DNA of 64,000 nucleotides. Origin: DUPQ01 sp964563155. Lineage in GTDB: Bacteria > Bacillota > Clostridia > DUPQ01. Positions 33,411 to 41,590 of this stretch are shown here, piece by piece. Every line of letters begins with the position of its first letter. The first letter of the stretch is position 1. Position numbers and translations under genes: made by a program. The DNA lies in assembly GCA_964563155.1 (NCBI GenBank), contig CAZLVL010000001.1:122352-186351 (forward strand), read 5' to 3'. The notes under the pieces are model-generated. The model did not search any database. It worked only from the letters and a program-made list of their open reading frames with translations, and was not told the DNA's origin.

Positions 33411-34241
33411 ATGAAGAAATCTAAATATAAATGGATAAGTGCTATAGTTGCAATTCTTCTATCAATTGTATCTGCTTTTTTTATCATCAGTCTAGAAAGG
33501 ACCTTAAGCTTTCAGGTTATTGATACCAGTAGTAATAACTCTAGCTGGTTACTTACTCAGCCCATTGCACAAAAGGGCTATCATTCACAAGAGGTTTTGG
33601 AAAATAGTATAGAATCTTTTTTAGCAGCTATCAAAAAAGGATATGCCATAAAGATGGATTTAGCTTTAACCTTGGATAATCAGGTAGTTGTTGTAGATTA
33701 TGAGTTTTTTAGCAAAAATTCACCTAACAACAAAAGCATATCCACCTATACCTTAGAAGAGCTTCCACAAATAAGCTTTTTAGAAAAGAGCTATGACATC
33801 CCTACCCTTAAAGATGCCCTAGCAGTTATAGATAGACAAACTCCTATTCTTTTTAATATTCAAACCAAGGACCTTTCCCATAAAATAGATCAGTTAACCT
33901 ATGACATCATAAAAGACTATAAAGGACCAATAGCTCTAGAGTCTAAAAATCCCATTAGCATAAAATGGTTTGCACAAAATGCACCAGATCTTCCAAGAGG
34001 AATTATCCTATATGGTGATTTTTCTTTGGACATCTTTAATAGGTTTTTTGACAATATTAAAATCATGTATTCAAAACCTAACTTTGTAGCATATAAATAT
34101 GAAAACCTTGCAAAAACTGACTTTTCTCAAGCTAGAAGCAAGGGCTTAATTGTCTTAGGCTGGACAGCAAAAGAAGAGGTTCTTACAACTAGAGAGTTTA
34201 CAGATTATTGTGATAATATTATTTTGGAGGCACAAGATTAA
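33411..34241 (+). CDS. Membrane-anchored GDPD-fold protein lacking catalytic residues
   Basis: The layout is that of glycerophosphodiester phosphodiesterases, which cut deacylated phospholipids, but the active site is not conserved. The family start IAHRG is IAQKG here, the E-N-T/S helix is kept (VLENSIESFLAAIKKGY), the metal-binding E-x-D becomes KMD, and the second HD becomes VDY. One membrane helix occupies about residues 9-27, so the domain faces outward. It is 276 residues. The gene shares its stop/start (TAATG) with the next one. It is probably a binding or structural protein rather than an enzyme; a divergent but active enzyme cannot be excluded. Confidence 0.68.
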   Translation: MKKSKYKWISAIVAILLSIVSAFFIISLERTLSFQVIDTSSNNSSWLLTQPIAQKGYHSQEVLENSIESFLAAIKKGYAIKMDLALTLDNQVVVVDYEFFSKNSPNNKSISTYTLEELPQISFLEKSYDIPTLKDALAVIDRQTPILFNIQTKDLSHKIDQLTYDIIKDYKGPIALESKNPISIKWFAQNAPDLPRGIILYGDFSLDIFNRFFDNIKIMYSKPNFVAYKYENLAKTDFSQARSKGLIVLGWTAKEEVLTTREFTDYCDNIILEAQD

Positions 34242-34654
34242 TGGTTGAAGGAAAAAAACTTTTAGGCTATGGAAATGGACAAAAAGAAAAAAAGCAACTT
34301 AAGTATATAGATTGGCTAATCTTAGTTTTGGGTACTTCTCCTCTTTGGCTTTTTCTTTTACTTTGCTTATCTCTTATTGTGGTAGCCCTTTTTCTAGTTT
34401 TTACCATAGGCTTTTCAGCTGCTGGTTTCATCTTAGTTGTATATTTTGTATATTCTGGCTTTCTAGCTTTTTCTGACTTATGGCCATCATTAATAAAGAT
34501 GGGAGCCTCTCTTATGGGAATAGGTATTACAATAATGGTTGTGCCTGCAGTTTTTAAGGGAACCATTTCATATTTTGTACTATTTAAAAAAGGCTATTTA
34601 AAGATAAGAGACTTTTTATTCTTGAAAAAACTGGAGGAGCAGAAAAATGAATAG
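34241..34654 (+). CDS. Small membrane protein, DUF1700-like (hypothetical)
   Basis: A 137-residue protein with a basic cytoplasmic N-terminus and three or four hydrophobic segments between about residues 28 and 112, followed by a charged tail. Its composition and position before a DUF4097 gene resemble DUF1700-type membrane proteins, which are commonly paired with DUF4097 proteins, but the usual PadR-type regulator is missing and the N-terminal helical domain is short. Overlaps of one base upstream and eight bases downstream show a three-gene operon. Function not known. Confidence 0.5.
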   Translation: MVEGKKLLGYGNGQKEKKQLKYIDWLILVLGTSPLWLFLLLCLSLIVVALFLVFTIGFSAAGFILVVYFVYSGFLAFSDLWPSLIKMGASLMGIGITIMVVPAVFKGTISYFVLFKKGYLKIRDFLFLKKLEEQKNE

Positions 34655-35567
34655 AACTTTAAAAGCGCTAATTATTGGAGGCTCCATTTGTCTTTTAGGT
34701 CTTATAGTTTTTTTAGTAGGCTACTATAAAAATGACAAAAATCTAGGAGATATTTTTGTTTTTGAACAAGAGGAAAAATCTGAAAGTGTTGAAGTCATTT
34801 ACACTGCTAAAAATCCTGCCTCTATAGATTTTGTAATGGTAAGCACTAAAAAAACACCTATAGAAATCTATACCCATGACAAAAACTTTATTCAAATAGA
34901 ATACAAAGAAAATGACAACATGACCTTTGAGTTGACAGAATCCAAAAACAAACTAATTCTAAAAAGAAATCCTGAAACTTTTTTTAAAGAACATGTCCTT
35001 GACCCTTTAGTTAATTTAGTCTTAAAAGAAGAGGATGAAAAAATAGTTTTACATATTCCCTCTTCTTACACAGGGGAGCTTCTTGTGTCCACTTCCAACG
35101 GGGATATTAACATAAGTCAAAATATGGCTTTTAAAGCTATAAAAAAGTTAGACTTAAAAAATGCATTTGGTTCCATAAACATACATACCCTTTCAGGTAA
35201 TATCTTAAACATTGCCAGTAATCGAGGTGATATCACTTGTAGAGATGTTAGGTTTAATAATACAAATCTCATTGCTAACAACTCGAAAGTGAGTCTTGAA
35301 TATCTTCAAAGTCCTTCCTTAAACTTTATTATTGATAATTCTAATTTGAATATGCAAAAAGTTATGGCTGATAATATTAAGGCAAGTGTTCACAAATCAG
35401 ATTTTGTACTAAATATATCAGACTACAGATCTCTTTTTTCTGTTAATATAACTTCCTCTAAATCTATCGTCAACCTTGAAAATAAGTTTGTTGAAAACTC
35501 TAATAAGGTAATAGATATGACTGTTTCTGACTCTACTATTGATATTTCTTTTATGGATAAGAAATAA
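34647..35567 (+). CDS. DUF4097 family envelope protein (putative adhesin/LiaG-like)
   Basis: An N-terminal membrane helix (about residues 8-27) is followed by a repetitive beta-strand region in which short segments recur with the pattern of a beta-helix: ISTSNGDINIS-like, NAFGSINIHTLSGN, SNRGDITCRDV, SKVSLEYLQS. This is characteristic of DUF4097. Members are tied to envelope stress operons such as liaG, but their biochemical role is not established. GGAGGAG lies six bases before the ATG, and the start overlaps the preceding gene by eight bases. It ends the operon. Confidence 0.75.
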   Translation: MNRTLKALIIGGSICLLGLIVFLVGYYKNDKNLGDIFVFEQEEKSESVEVIYTAKNPASIDFVMVSTKKTPIEIYTHDKNFIQIEYKENDNMTFELTESKNKLILKRNPETFFKEHVLDPLVNLVLKEEDEKIVLHIPSSYTGELLVSTSNGDINISQNMAFKAIKKLDLKNAFGSINIHTLSGNILNIASNRGDITCRDVRFNNTNLIANNSKVSLEYLQSPSLNFIIDNSNLNMQKVMADNIKASVHKSDFVLNISDYRSLFSVNITSSKSIVNLENKFVENSNKVIDMTVSDSTIDISFMDKK

Positions 35568-35623
35568 TAGTTTTTTCGTATTATATAGATTCTTAATAAA
35601 TTATTAACTTTCATCTCAACCAA

Positions 35624-35652
35624 TTGTTATATCAAGAACATGGTGGTATATT
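35624..35652 (+). promoter_or_regulatory. Sigma-A-type promoter for nfnAB
   Basis: TTGTTA (35624-35629), 17 bases, TATATT (35647-35652). Spacing is ideal, with two mismatches in the -35 and one in the -10. Transcription would begin near 35659, just ahead of the two inverted repeats at 35664-35700. Confidence 0.6.
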
Positions 35653-35663
35653 GTTCAGTAACG

Positions 35664-35700
35664 CAAATCTTTTGATTTGTAGTATGTAAAGTTTACATAC
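35664..35700 (+). promoter_or_regulatory. Two adjacent inverted repeats in the nfnAB leader
   Basis: First, CAAATC-TTTT-GATTTG (35664-35679), a small hairpin. Second, GTATGTAAA-G-TTTACATAC (35682-35700), a perfect 19-bp palindrome. Both lie directly downstream of the proposed start point and 31 bases before the ATG. The palindrome looks like a dimeric repressor operator placed as a roadblock; it does not match Rex, PerR or TnrA sites. The first could instead be a leader hairpin. Confidence 0.55.
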
Positions 35701-35730
35701 AAAAGAAGCCATGTAAAGGAATTGATATAA

Positions 35731-36552
35731 ATGTATAAAATATTAAATAAAGAAATTTTAAATAAACAAGTTGTCAGAATGGATGTTGAAGCTCCTCAAA
35801 TTGCTAAAAAGGCCCAACCAGGTCAATTTATCATGCTCCGCCTCCATGAAAAGGGAGAAAGAATCCCCCTTACCATAGCAGACTATGATAGAGAAGAAGG
35901 CTGGGTTTCCATTATTTTTCAAACAATTGGTGGCACAACCATGCAATTGGGTGACTTAGAAGTAGGTGACTATATCTTAGACTTTGTTGGCCCCCTAGGA
36001 ACAGCTTCTGATTTAACAGGCTTAAAAAAGGTCTGTGTAATTGGAGGTGGTTTAGGCTGTGCTATTGCCTATCCTTCTGCAAAGAAATTATATAAAAATG
36101 GAACAAAGGTTGATATTATTACAGGTTTTAGAAGCAAGGACTTGGTAATTCTAGAAAAAGAAATGGATAAGGCCAGCGACAATCACTATGTTATGACCGA
36201 CGATGGCTCCTATGGTGAAAAAGGTCTAGTAACCCACAAACTTAAGAAACTTCTTGAAAGCGGACAAGAATATGACATAGTTATTGCAATAGGTCCTGTA
36301 GTAATGATGAAATTAGTATCTGAATTAACCAAGGAATTTAATGTAAAAACTGTGGTTAGTATGAATGCAATAATGATTGATGGTACAGGTATGTGTGGAG
36401 GATGCAGGTTAACAGTGGGAGGTAAAACTACCTTTGCCTGTGTAGAAGGCCCTGAGTTTGATGGCCATCAAGTGGATTTTGATGGGCTCTTACAAAGATT
36501 AACCATGTATAAAGAAGAAGAAAACCATATGTGCTTTATGGTAAGGGAGTAG
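35731..36552 (+). CDS. nfnA: NfnA: FAD/NAD-binding and 2Fe-2S subunit of NADH-dependent ferredoxin:NADP oxidoreductase
   Basis: With NfnB this subunit bifurcates electrons among NADPH, NAD and ferredoxin. The FAD site is in RIPLTIADYD, the nucleotide-binding loop is VCVIGGGLGCAIAYPSAKK, and the 2Fe-2S site lies in DGTGMCGGCRLTVGG and ACVEGPEFDGHQVDFD, where three cysteines and an aspartate are the expected ligands. At 273 residues it matches NfnA/SudB. The stop is three bases before nfnB. Sulfide dehydrogenase (SudB) is the alternative name for the same fold; pairing with the following gene in a fermentative anaerobe favours Nfn. Confidence 0.87.
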   Translation: MYKILNKEILNKQVVRMDVEAPQIAKKAQPGQFIMLRLHEKGERIPLTIADYDREEGWVSIIFQTIGGTTMQLGDLEVGDYILDFVGPLGTASDLTGLKKVCVIGGGLGCAIAYPSAKKLYKNGTKVDIITGFRSKDLVILEKEMDKASDNHYVMTDDGSYGEKGLVTHKLKKLLESGQEYDIVIAIGPVVMMKLVSELTKEFNVKTVVSMNAIMIDGTGMCGGCRLTVGGKTTFACVEGPEFDGHQVDFDGLLQRLTMYKEEENHMCFMVRE

Positions 36553-36555
36553 AAT

Positions 36556-37956
36556 ATGTCAAAATATAATATGTCTAATGAAAAGACTCCTATGCCCCAC
36601 CAAGACCCCCAAGTTAGAAACAAAAACTTCTTAGAAGTTTCTTCAGGATATACCTTACAAATGGCAGTTGAAGAAGCAAGAAGATGCTTAAATTGCAAAC
36701 ACAAGCCTTGTGTTGACGGATGTCCTGTAAATATTGATATTCCTAACTTTATCCAAGCTATTGTAAATCAACAACCTGAAGAAGCCTATGACATTATAAC
36801 TGAAACCAACTCACTTCCAGCAGTTTGCGGAAGAGTTTGTCCTCAGGAAATTCAATGTGAAATAAGATGTGTTAGAGCCATAAAAGGTGAAGCTGTAGCT
36901 ATAGGAAGATTAGAAAGATTTGCAGCAGACCAAATGCTGGCTATGGATGATTTTGTGTCTTCAGCAAAAAAACCAGATATTGCCAAGGGTAAAAAAGTTG
37001 CGGTGGTAGGAAGTGGTCCTGCCGGTCTTGCAGCAGCCTCTGATTTATGTGATATGGGTTATGATGTTACAATTTTTGAAGCCTTGCACAAGGCAGGTGG
37101 AGTACTAGTCTATGGAATTCCTGAATTTAGATTACCTGAAAGTGTTGTAGAAAAGGAAATCGATAGACTAAAGGCTAAGGGAGTAAAAATAGAGCTAAAT
37201 ACAGTAATAGGAAAAACATTTTTCCTAGAAGAGTTACATGAACAAGAAGGTTTTGAAGCCATATTTATTGGTTCTGGAGCGGGATTGCCTAACTTTTTAA
37301 ATATACCAGGCGAAAACTTAAATGGGGTTTATTCAGCAAATGAATTTTTAACTAGAGTCAATCTTATGAAGGCCTATGATCCAGAATATGAAACACCTAT
37401 CTACTTTGGAACCCACGTTGTGGTTGTAGGCGGGGGAAATGTTGCCATGGACGCTGCTAGAGCAGCCAAGCGCTTGGGAGCTGAGAAGGTTAGCATTGTT
37501 TATAGAAGATCCGAAGAAGAAATGCCTGCAAGAAAAGAAGAAATTCATCATGCAAAAGAAGAAGATATACAGTTTCATCTTTTGACCAATCCTTTGGAAA
37601 TTATTGGAGAAGAAGGCTGGGTTAAGGGTGTTAAGTGTATAAAGATGACTCTTTCAGAAGCAGATCAAGATGGAAGAAAAAGACCAATTCCTCTAGATGA
37701 CTCTGAATTTATTATAGATGCAACTTCAATAATAATTGCCATTGGAACCAGTCCTAATCCTTTAATTAAAAACACAACCGTAGGATTGGAAACAAACAAG
37801 TGGGGTTGTATAGTTGCGGATGAAGAAAGTGGCCAAACCTCTATACCCTATGTCTTTGCTGGAGGAGACGTTGTTACTGGCGCTGCAACCGTTATCTTAG
37901 CCATGGGAGCTGGCAAAAAGGCCGCTGCTTCTATTGATAATTACCTAAGCAAGTGA
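36556..37956 (+). CDS. nfnB: NfnB: NADPH-binding subunit (glutamate synthase small-chain family)
   Basis: The large Nfn subunit carries bifurcating FAD, NADPH and two 4Fe-4S clusters. Cysteine-rich motifs are CLNCKHKPCVDGCPVNIDIP (about residues 48-67) and AVCGRVCPQEIQCEIRCVR (about 96-114). The FAD Rossmann motif is VVGSGPAGLAAASDLC, the NADPH one VVVGGGNVAMDAARAAKRLG. The C-terminus has the conserved GGDVVTGAATVILAMGAGKKAA. At 466 residues it is full length. Annotation pipelines often call such genes gltA or gltD; the adjacent NfnA gene and the absence of a glutamate synthase large chain argue for Nfn. Confidence 0.88.
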   Translation: MSKYNMSNEKTPMPHQDPQVRNKNFLEVSSGYTLQMAVEEARRCLNCKHKPCVDGCPVNIDIPNFIQAIVNQQPEEAYDIITETNSLPAVCGRVCPQEIQCEIRCVRAIKGEAVAIGRLERFAADQMLAMDDFVSSAKKPDIAKGKKVAVVGSGPAGLAAASDLCDMGYDVTIFEALHKAGGVLVYGIPEFRLPESVVEKEIDRLKAKGVKIELNTVIGKTFFLEELHEQEGFEAIFIGSGAGLPNFLNIPGENLNGVYSANEFLTRVNLMKAYDPEYETPIYFGTHVVVVGGGNVAMDAARAAKRLGAEKVSIVYRRSEEEMPARKEEIHHAKEEDIQFHLLTNPLEIIGEEGWVKGVKCIKMTLSEADQDGRKRPIPLDDSEFIIDATSIIIAIGTSPNPLIKNTTVGLETNKWGCIVADEESGQTSIPYVFAGGDVVTGAATVILAMGAGKKAAASIDNYLSK

Positions 37957-37988
37957 TATGATTAAAAGAGTAAATCAGGAGGGTTCTA

Positions 37989-39134
37989 ATGGATTTTTCA
38001 GTTGAAAATGTTCTCCCTTTGGGAAAACTGTCAATTATAGGAATGCATGGCTGTGAAGAAATTACAGAAAGAATAGATTGGTACCTTAAACAGAGATTAA
38101 AGGAAAAAGATCCCAATTCTACTTTTATTATAGATGCAGATTGCCCTAGATTCGGCTCAGGTGAAGCAAAAGGTATAATTCATGAATCAATTAGAGGTCA
38201 TGATCTATATATTATATGTGATGTTTTTAACCACGGTGTTACATATGAAATGTACGAAAAACAGGTCCCAATGGGTCCTGATGAACATTTTGCAGACCTA
38301 AAAAGGTTGATTGCGGCAACAAACGGTAAGGCAAGAAGGATTAATGTTATTATGCCCATGCTTTATGAGGGCAGACAGCATAGAAGAAAATATAGGGAGT
38401 CTTTAGACTCTGCTATTGCTTTACAAGAGCTGGTGGCTATGGGTGTAGAAAATATAATAACCTTTGATGCCCATGACCCAAGAATACAAAATGCTATTCC
38501 TTTAAGTGGCTTTGAGTCGGTGCCAGTTCACTATCAAATGTTAAAAAAACTTACTAGAGAATTTCCAGATATCATATTCGATAAAGAACATACTATGGTC
38601 ATCTCCCCTGATGAAGGTGGAATGAACAGAGCCATACCCTTTGCTTCTATGGTAGGCTTGGATTTAGGAATGTTCTATAAACGAAGAGATTATTCAATTA
38701 TTGAAGGTGGCAGAAATCCAATTATCTCCCATGAGTTTTTAGGAGATAGCGTTGAAGGTAAGGATGTAATTGTAATTGAAGATATTATTGCATCTGGTGA
38801 ATCTGCTTTGGATATTTTTTATCAATTAAGAGCTAAAAAAGCTAAAAGAGTTTTCATGTGTTGTACCTTTGGTCTTTTCTGTAATGGCTTAGAGGCTTTT
38901 GATGATGCCTTTGAGCAAGAAGTTGTGACGGGAGTTTTCACAACCAACTTGGTTTATAGAACTCCAGAATTACTAGAAAGACCTTGGTTTTATGAGGTGG
39001 ATTTATCCAAATATATCTCATACATTATAGATACACTTCACAATGATGCTTCCTTATCTGGATTGCTAAATCCAGTTGAACGTATAGAAAAACTTTTGGA
39101 AAGAGTAGATAAAGACCAAGAAAATATAGAGTAA
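37989..39134 (+). CDS. prs: Divergent ribose-phosphate pyrophosphokinase
   Basis: This would make PRPP from ribose 5-phosphate and ATP. The flexible-loop-like and catalytic parts are seen in MPMLYEGRQHRRKYRESLDS and NIITFDAHDPRIQNAIPL, and the PRPP-binding segment is VIVIEDIIASGESALDIF, where most synthetases have V-D-D-x-x-D-T-G-G-T. At 381 residues it is about 65 longer than the common enzyme. This longer branch is common in clostridia. AGGAGGG precedes the ATG and the gene follows nfnB by 32 bases. A pyrophosphokinase is most likely; phosphoribosyltransferase-like activity is the alternative. Confidence 0.77.
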   Translation: MDFSVENVLPLGKLSIIGMHGCEEITERIDWYLKQRLKEKDPNSTFIIDADCPRFGSGEAKGIIHESIRGHDLYIICDVFNHGVTYEMYEKQVPMGPDEHFADLKRLIAATNGKARRINVIMPMLYEGRQHRRKYRESLDSAIALQELVAMGVENIITFDAHDPRIQNAIPLSGFESVPVHYQMLKKLTREFPDIIFDKEHTMVISPDEGGMNRAIPFASMVGLDLGMFYKRRDYSIIEGGRNPIISHEFLGDSVEGKDVIVIEDIIASGESALDIFYQLRAKKAKRVFMCCTFGLFCNGLEAFDDAFEQEVVTGVFTTNLVYRTPELLERPWFYEVDLSKYISYIIDTLHNDASLSGLLNPVERIEKLLERVDKDQENIE

Positions 39135-39145
39135 GAAAAAACAAG

Positions 39146-39167
39146 AAAAGGGATAATATCCCTTTTT
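39146..39167 (+). terminator. Rho-independent terminator after prs
   Basis: AAAAGGGAT (39146-39154), loop AAT, ATCCCTTTT (39158-39166) plus a further T. Nine base pairs with a three-base loop, 11 bases after the prs stop. It ends the nfnA-nfnB-prs unit. Confidence 0.85.
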
Positions 39168-39226
39168 GTTTATCAATCTTCTTTGTTTCTTGGTTGAATA
39201 TATTTATGTGAGAAGAAAGGAATTTT

Positions 39227-39784
39227 ATGAGAACTCTCTTTGAATTGTTCTGGATTTTTTTCAAGATTGGACTCTTTACCTTTGGAGGTGGACTTGCCAT
39301 GTTGCCTCTTTTGCAAAAAGAGTTGGTTGAAAAGAAAGAGTGGTTAGATACAGAAACATTAATGGACTATTATGCTATAGGACAATCTACTCCTGGCATA
39401 ATAGCAGTAAATACTGCAACCTTTACAGGATATAGTAGAAAAAGAGTTCCTGGTGCTATTTTTGCGACCTTGGGAATTATAACACCTTCAATAATAATCA
39501 TAGTAATAGTTGCATCTGTTTTGACAAACTTCATACATATTGAGGCTGTTGGCCAAGCCTTTGATGGTATTAGAGTAGCAGTAGCTGCTCTAGTCATTGT
39601 AACGGTTATGGATCTTTTCAAAAAAACTATTGTGGACTGGCTTTGTGTTCTCATTTTTGTAGTTTCCTTCATTCTATCTCTATTAACAAATATATCCCCT
39701 GTTTATATTGTTGTTTCTGCAGCAATCACAGGCTTAATTTTAGGAAATAGAATGCGTGATATTAGAGTGAGGAAAAGACAATGA
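39227..39784 (+). CDS. Chromate transporter family protein, first half
   Basis: Short-chain CHR proteins occur as adjacent pairs in which each half has one CHR domain. This 185-residue protein has the family marks FKIGLFTFGGGLAMLPLLQKEL and YYAIGQSTPGIIAVNTATFTGY, with about five hydrophobic segments. Members move chromate or sulfate-like anions; physiological substrates in anaerobes are uncertain. AAAGGA lies before the ATG and the stop overlaps the next gene by four bases (ATGA), so the two halves are co-translated. Confidence 0.87.
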   Translation: MRTLFELFWIFFKIGLFTFGGGLAMLPLLQKELVEKKEWLDTETLMDYYAIGQSTPGIIAVNTATFTGYSRKRVPGAIFATLGIITPSIIIIVIVASVLTNFIHIEAVGQAFDGIRVAVAALVIVTVMDLFKKTIVDWLCVLIFVVSFILSLLTNISPVYIVVSAAITGLILGNRMRDIRVRKRQ

Positions 39785-40347
39785 TTTATTTAGAATTATT
39801 TTGGGAATTTTTTAAAACTGGTCTTTTCTCTATTGGTGGAGGTTTGGCAACCATTCCTTTTTTATATGATATAGGCAACAGATATGATTGGTTGGATACA
39901 GACTTCATACCTGATATGATTGCAATTTCTGAATCTACACCAGGTCCTATTGGAATAAACATGGCTACTTACACAGGTTTTAATGCTGCAGGTATACTTG
40001 GAGCTATTTTAGCTTCATTAGCACTAACTCTTCCTTCGGTTATCATTATTATAATAGTAGCTAGGCTTTTGGTAACCTTTAAAAATGATGTAAGGGTACT
40101 TAATGGTATGTATGGATTAAGACCAGCTACCTTAGGCTTAATAAGTGCAGTTGTTTTTACTCTCTTAGTTGACTCTGTGTTTTTAAAAGATCTTTTTATA
40201 GAAAGTGGTAACTTTTTTGCTTCCTTTAGCTTAAAAGCAGTTCTGCTTTTTATAGGTCTTTTTATTGCTCGCTTGTTTTTTAAGAAAATACATCCACTTT
40301 TCTTTATAATTCTTGCTGGTATATTGGGCGTTGTTTTTAAATTTTAG
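39781..40347 (+). CDS. Chromate transporter family protein, second half
   Basis: The partner half, 188 residues, with matching motifs in the same order: FKTGLFSIGGGLATIPFLYDI and IAISESTPGPIGINMATYTGF. In paired CHR systems the halves insert in opposite membrane orientation and work as a heterodimer; that is family knowledge, not visible here. It is followed after 14 bases by a PrsW-like gene. Confidence 0.87.
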   Translation: MIYLELFWEFFKTGLFSIGGGLATIPFLYDIGNRYDWLDTDFIPDMIAISESTPGPIGINMATYTGFNAAGILGAILASLALTLPSVIIIIIVARLLVTFKNDVRVLNGMYGLRPATLGLISAVVFTLLVDSVFLKDLFIESGNFFASFSLKAVLLFIGLFIARLFFKKIHPLFFIILAGILGVVFKF

Positions 40348-40361
40348 TCTTAGGAGGATAT

Positions 40362-41075
40362 ATGGACAACTTTATAAGAATAATGTTTTCAGCTCTTTCT
40401 CCAGTTGCAGCCCTAATTATATTTCTATTAATAGTTGATAGACATGACAAAGAACCAGCCCATCTTTTAATAAAACAATTTGTTTTAGGATGCTTTATAA
40501 GTATACCTGCCATTTTAATTGAAGGCTTTTTAGAAAATTTTAATATATTTCCAAATAGCCTTCTAGGAATTGCTTATTCTTCTTTTGTTGTAGCAGCCCT
40601 TACAGAAGAATCTTTGAAGAGGACATCTGTCTACTTAGTTTCCTATCATAAGCCTGCCTATAATGAAAAATTAGATGGAATTATATACTGCGCTTTTGCT
40701 TCACTGGGATTTGCTGCTGTGGAAAATCTGATGTATGTTATAAATTTCCATGCTGAAAATCCTTCAATAGCCCTTTATAGGGGAATCTTTTCTGTTCCTG
40801 GCCATATGCTCTTTGCCATTACAATGGGTTACTATATTTCTTTATCTAAATTTGCTCCTACTTTAGCCCTTCACCAAAAATACAAGGTTAAATCTTTAGT
40901 GTATCCTGTATTATTACATGGTACCTTTAATCTTATTTTGTCTTTAAACTTAAGTTTGCTTTTTGCTTTTATTCCCTTTGTTCTTTTTATGTGGGTTTAT
41001 AATATAAGAAAACTTAGAACCTTCTCTAAAGAAAGCAGATATCTTAAAGAAGCCCGAGATGATTTAAAGGGATAG
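40362..41075 (+). CDS. prsW: PrsW family intramembrane metalloprotease
   Basis: PrsW-type proteases cleave membrane proteins, and in B. subtilis PrsW cuts an anti-sigma factor. The 237-residue protein has about seven hydrophobic segments and the family residues: AALTEESLKR (EE-x3-K), FAAVENLMYV (EN), SVPGHMLFAI (H) and VLLHGTFNLIL (H). AGGAGG lies immediately upstream of the ATG. It is unlinked here to any sigma/anti-sigma pair, so its substrate is not known. It ends at a bidirectional terminator. Confidence 0.87.
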   Translation: MDNFIRIMFSALSPVAALIIFLLIVDRHDKEPAHLLIKQFVLGCFISIPAILIEGFLENFNIFPNSLLGIAYSSFVVAALTEESLKRTSVYLVSYHKPAYNEKLDGIIYCAFASLGFAAVENLMYVINFHAENPSIALYRGIFSVPGHMLFAITMGYYISLSKFAPTLALHQKYKVKSLVYPVLLHGTFNLILSLNLSLLFAFIPFVLFMWVYNIRKLRTFSKESRYLKEARDDLKG

Positions 41076-41095
41076 ACCTTAAAATTTCACATAAC

Positions 41096-41125
41096 AAAAA
41101 AGCACTGTATGTACAGTGCCCTTTT
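41096..41125. terminator. Bidirectional terminator between prsW-like and unknown gene
   Basis: A perfect GCACTGTA-TG-TACAGTGC stem (41102-41119), flanked by an A run on the left and a T run on the right, serves both the plus-strand prsW-like gene and the convergent minus-strand gene starting at 41141. Confidence 0.85.
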
Positions 41126-41140
41126 TAATTTTTTGTTTTA

Positions 41141-41476
41141 TTATCTTTTAACTGCAGATACGAATCTAACTATATCTTCACTTCCGGCTAACTCCACGAA
41201 GTTTTCATCAGGAGCATTATATTGAATTGCAATAAGTTCATAGCCATCATCAATCATTCCTTCCCACCAATGGATGCAATCGCTTGGCTTCATTCCACTT
41301 TGTCTAATGAATTTTTTAACCCCTTCGAGGCTATCGCATCTTCTAACTATTTGGGAAAAAAGTTCTGGATATTTCGATTTGTCTACGGGCACCTTATATT
41401 TGCCAGCAGCTATATCAGCCAATGTTTTATCTAAGTCTTTTACTGCCAATACATAACGTTCTTTTTTTGTTGCCAT
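41141..41476 (-). CDS. Hypothetical 111-aa protein
   Basis: I do not recognise this gene. It is a soluble, mixed alpha/beta protein with a basic N-terminus (MATKKERYVLAVKDLDKTL), a central RRCDSLEGVKKFIRQSGMKP helix region and a C-terminal HWWEGMIDDGYELIAIQYN strand. It has no membrane segment and no cysteine cluster. The start at 41476 is chosen because AGGAGG lies nine bases upstream; a TTG two codons earlier is too close. It is monocistronic, bounded by a terminator, 114 bases from the nrdJ stop and on the same strand. Confidence 0.75.
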   Translation of the reverse strand: MATKKERYVLAVKDLDKTLADIAAGKYKVPVDKSKYPELFSQIVRRCDSLEGVKKFIRQSGMKPSDCIHWWEGMIDDGYELIAIQYNAPDENFVELAGSEDIVRFVSAVKR

Positions 41477-41590
41477 GTACAAGTTCCTCCTGTTTGTGTT
41501 AACCTGTTTATAATTATATCTATTTTAGCAATATATGTCTATAAAAATATTCCATAAATCTTTAATTGGCTTTTTGTATGTTTTATACAG

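Noticed and set aside
33411..35567. Anti-phage defence system
   Set aside because: The trio has no nuclease, NTPase or effector domain; only its membrane location and a degenerate hydrolase fold are suggestive, which is not enough.
35682..35700. TnrA/GlnR, Rex or PerR site for the nfnAB palindrome
   Set aside because: TnrA sites have a 7-base gap between TGTNA and TNACA and this one has three; Rex and PerR consensus bases do not match.
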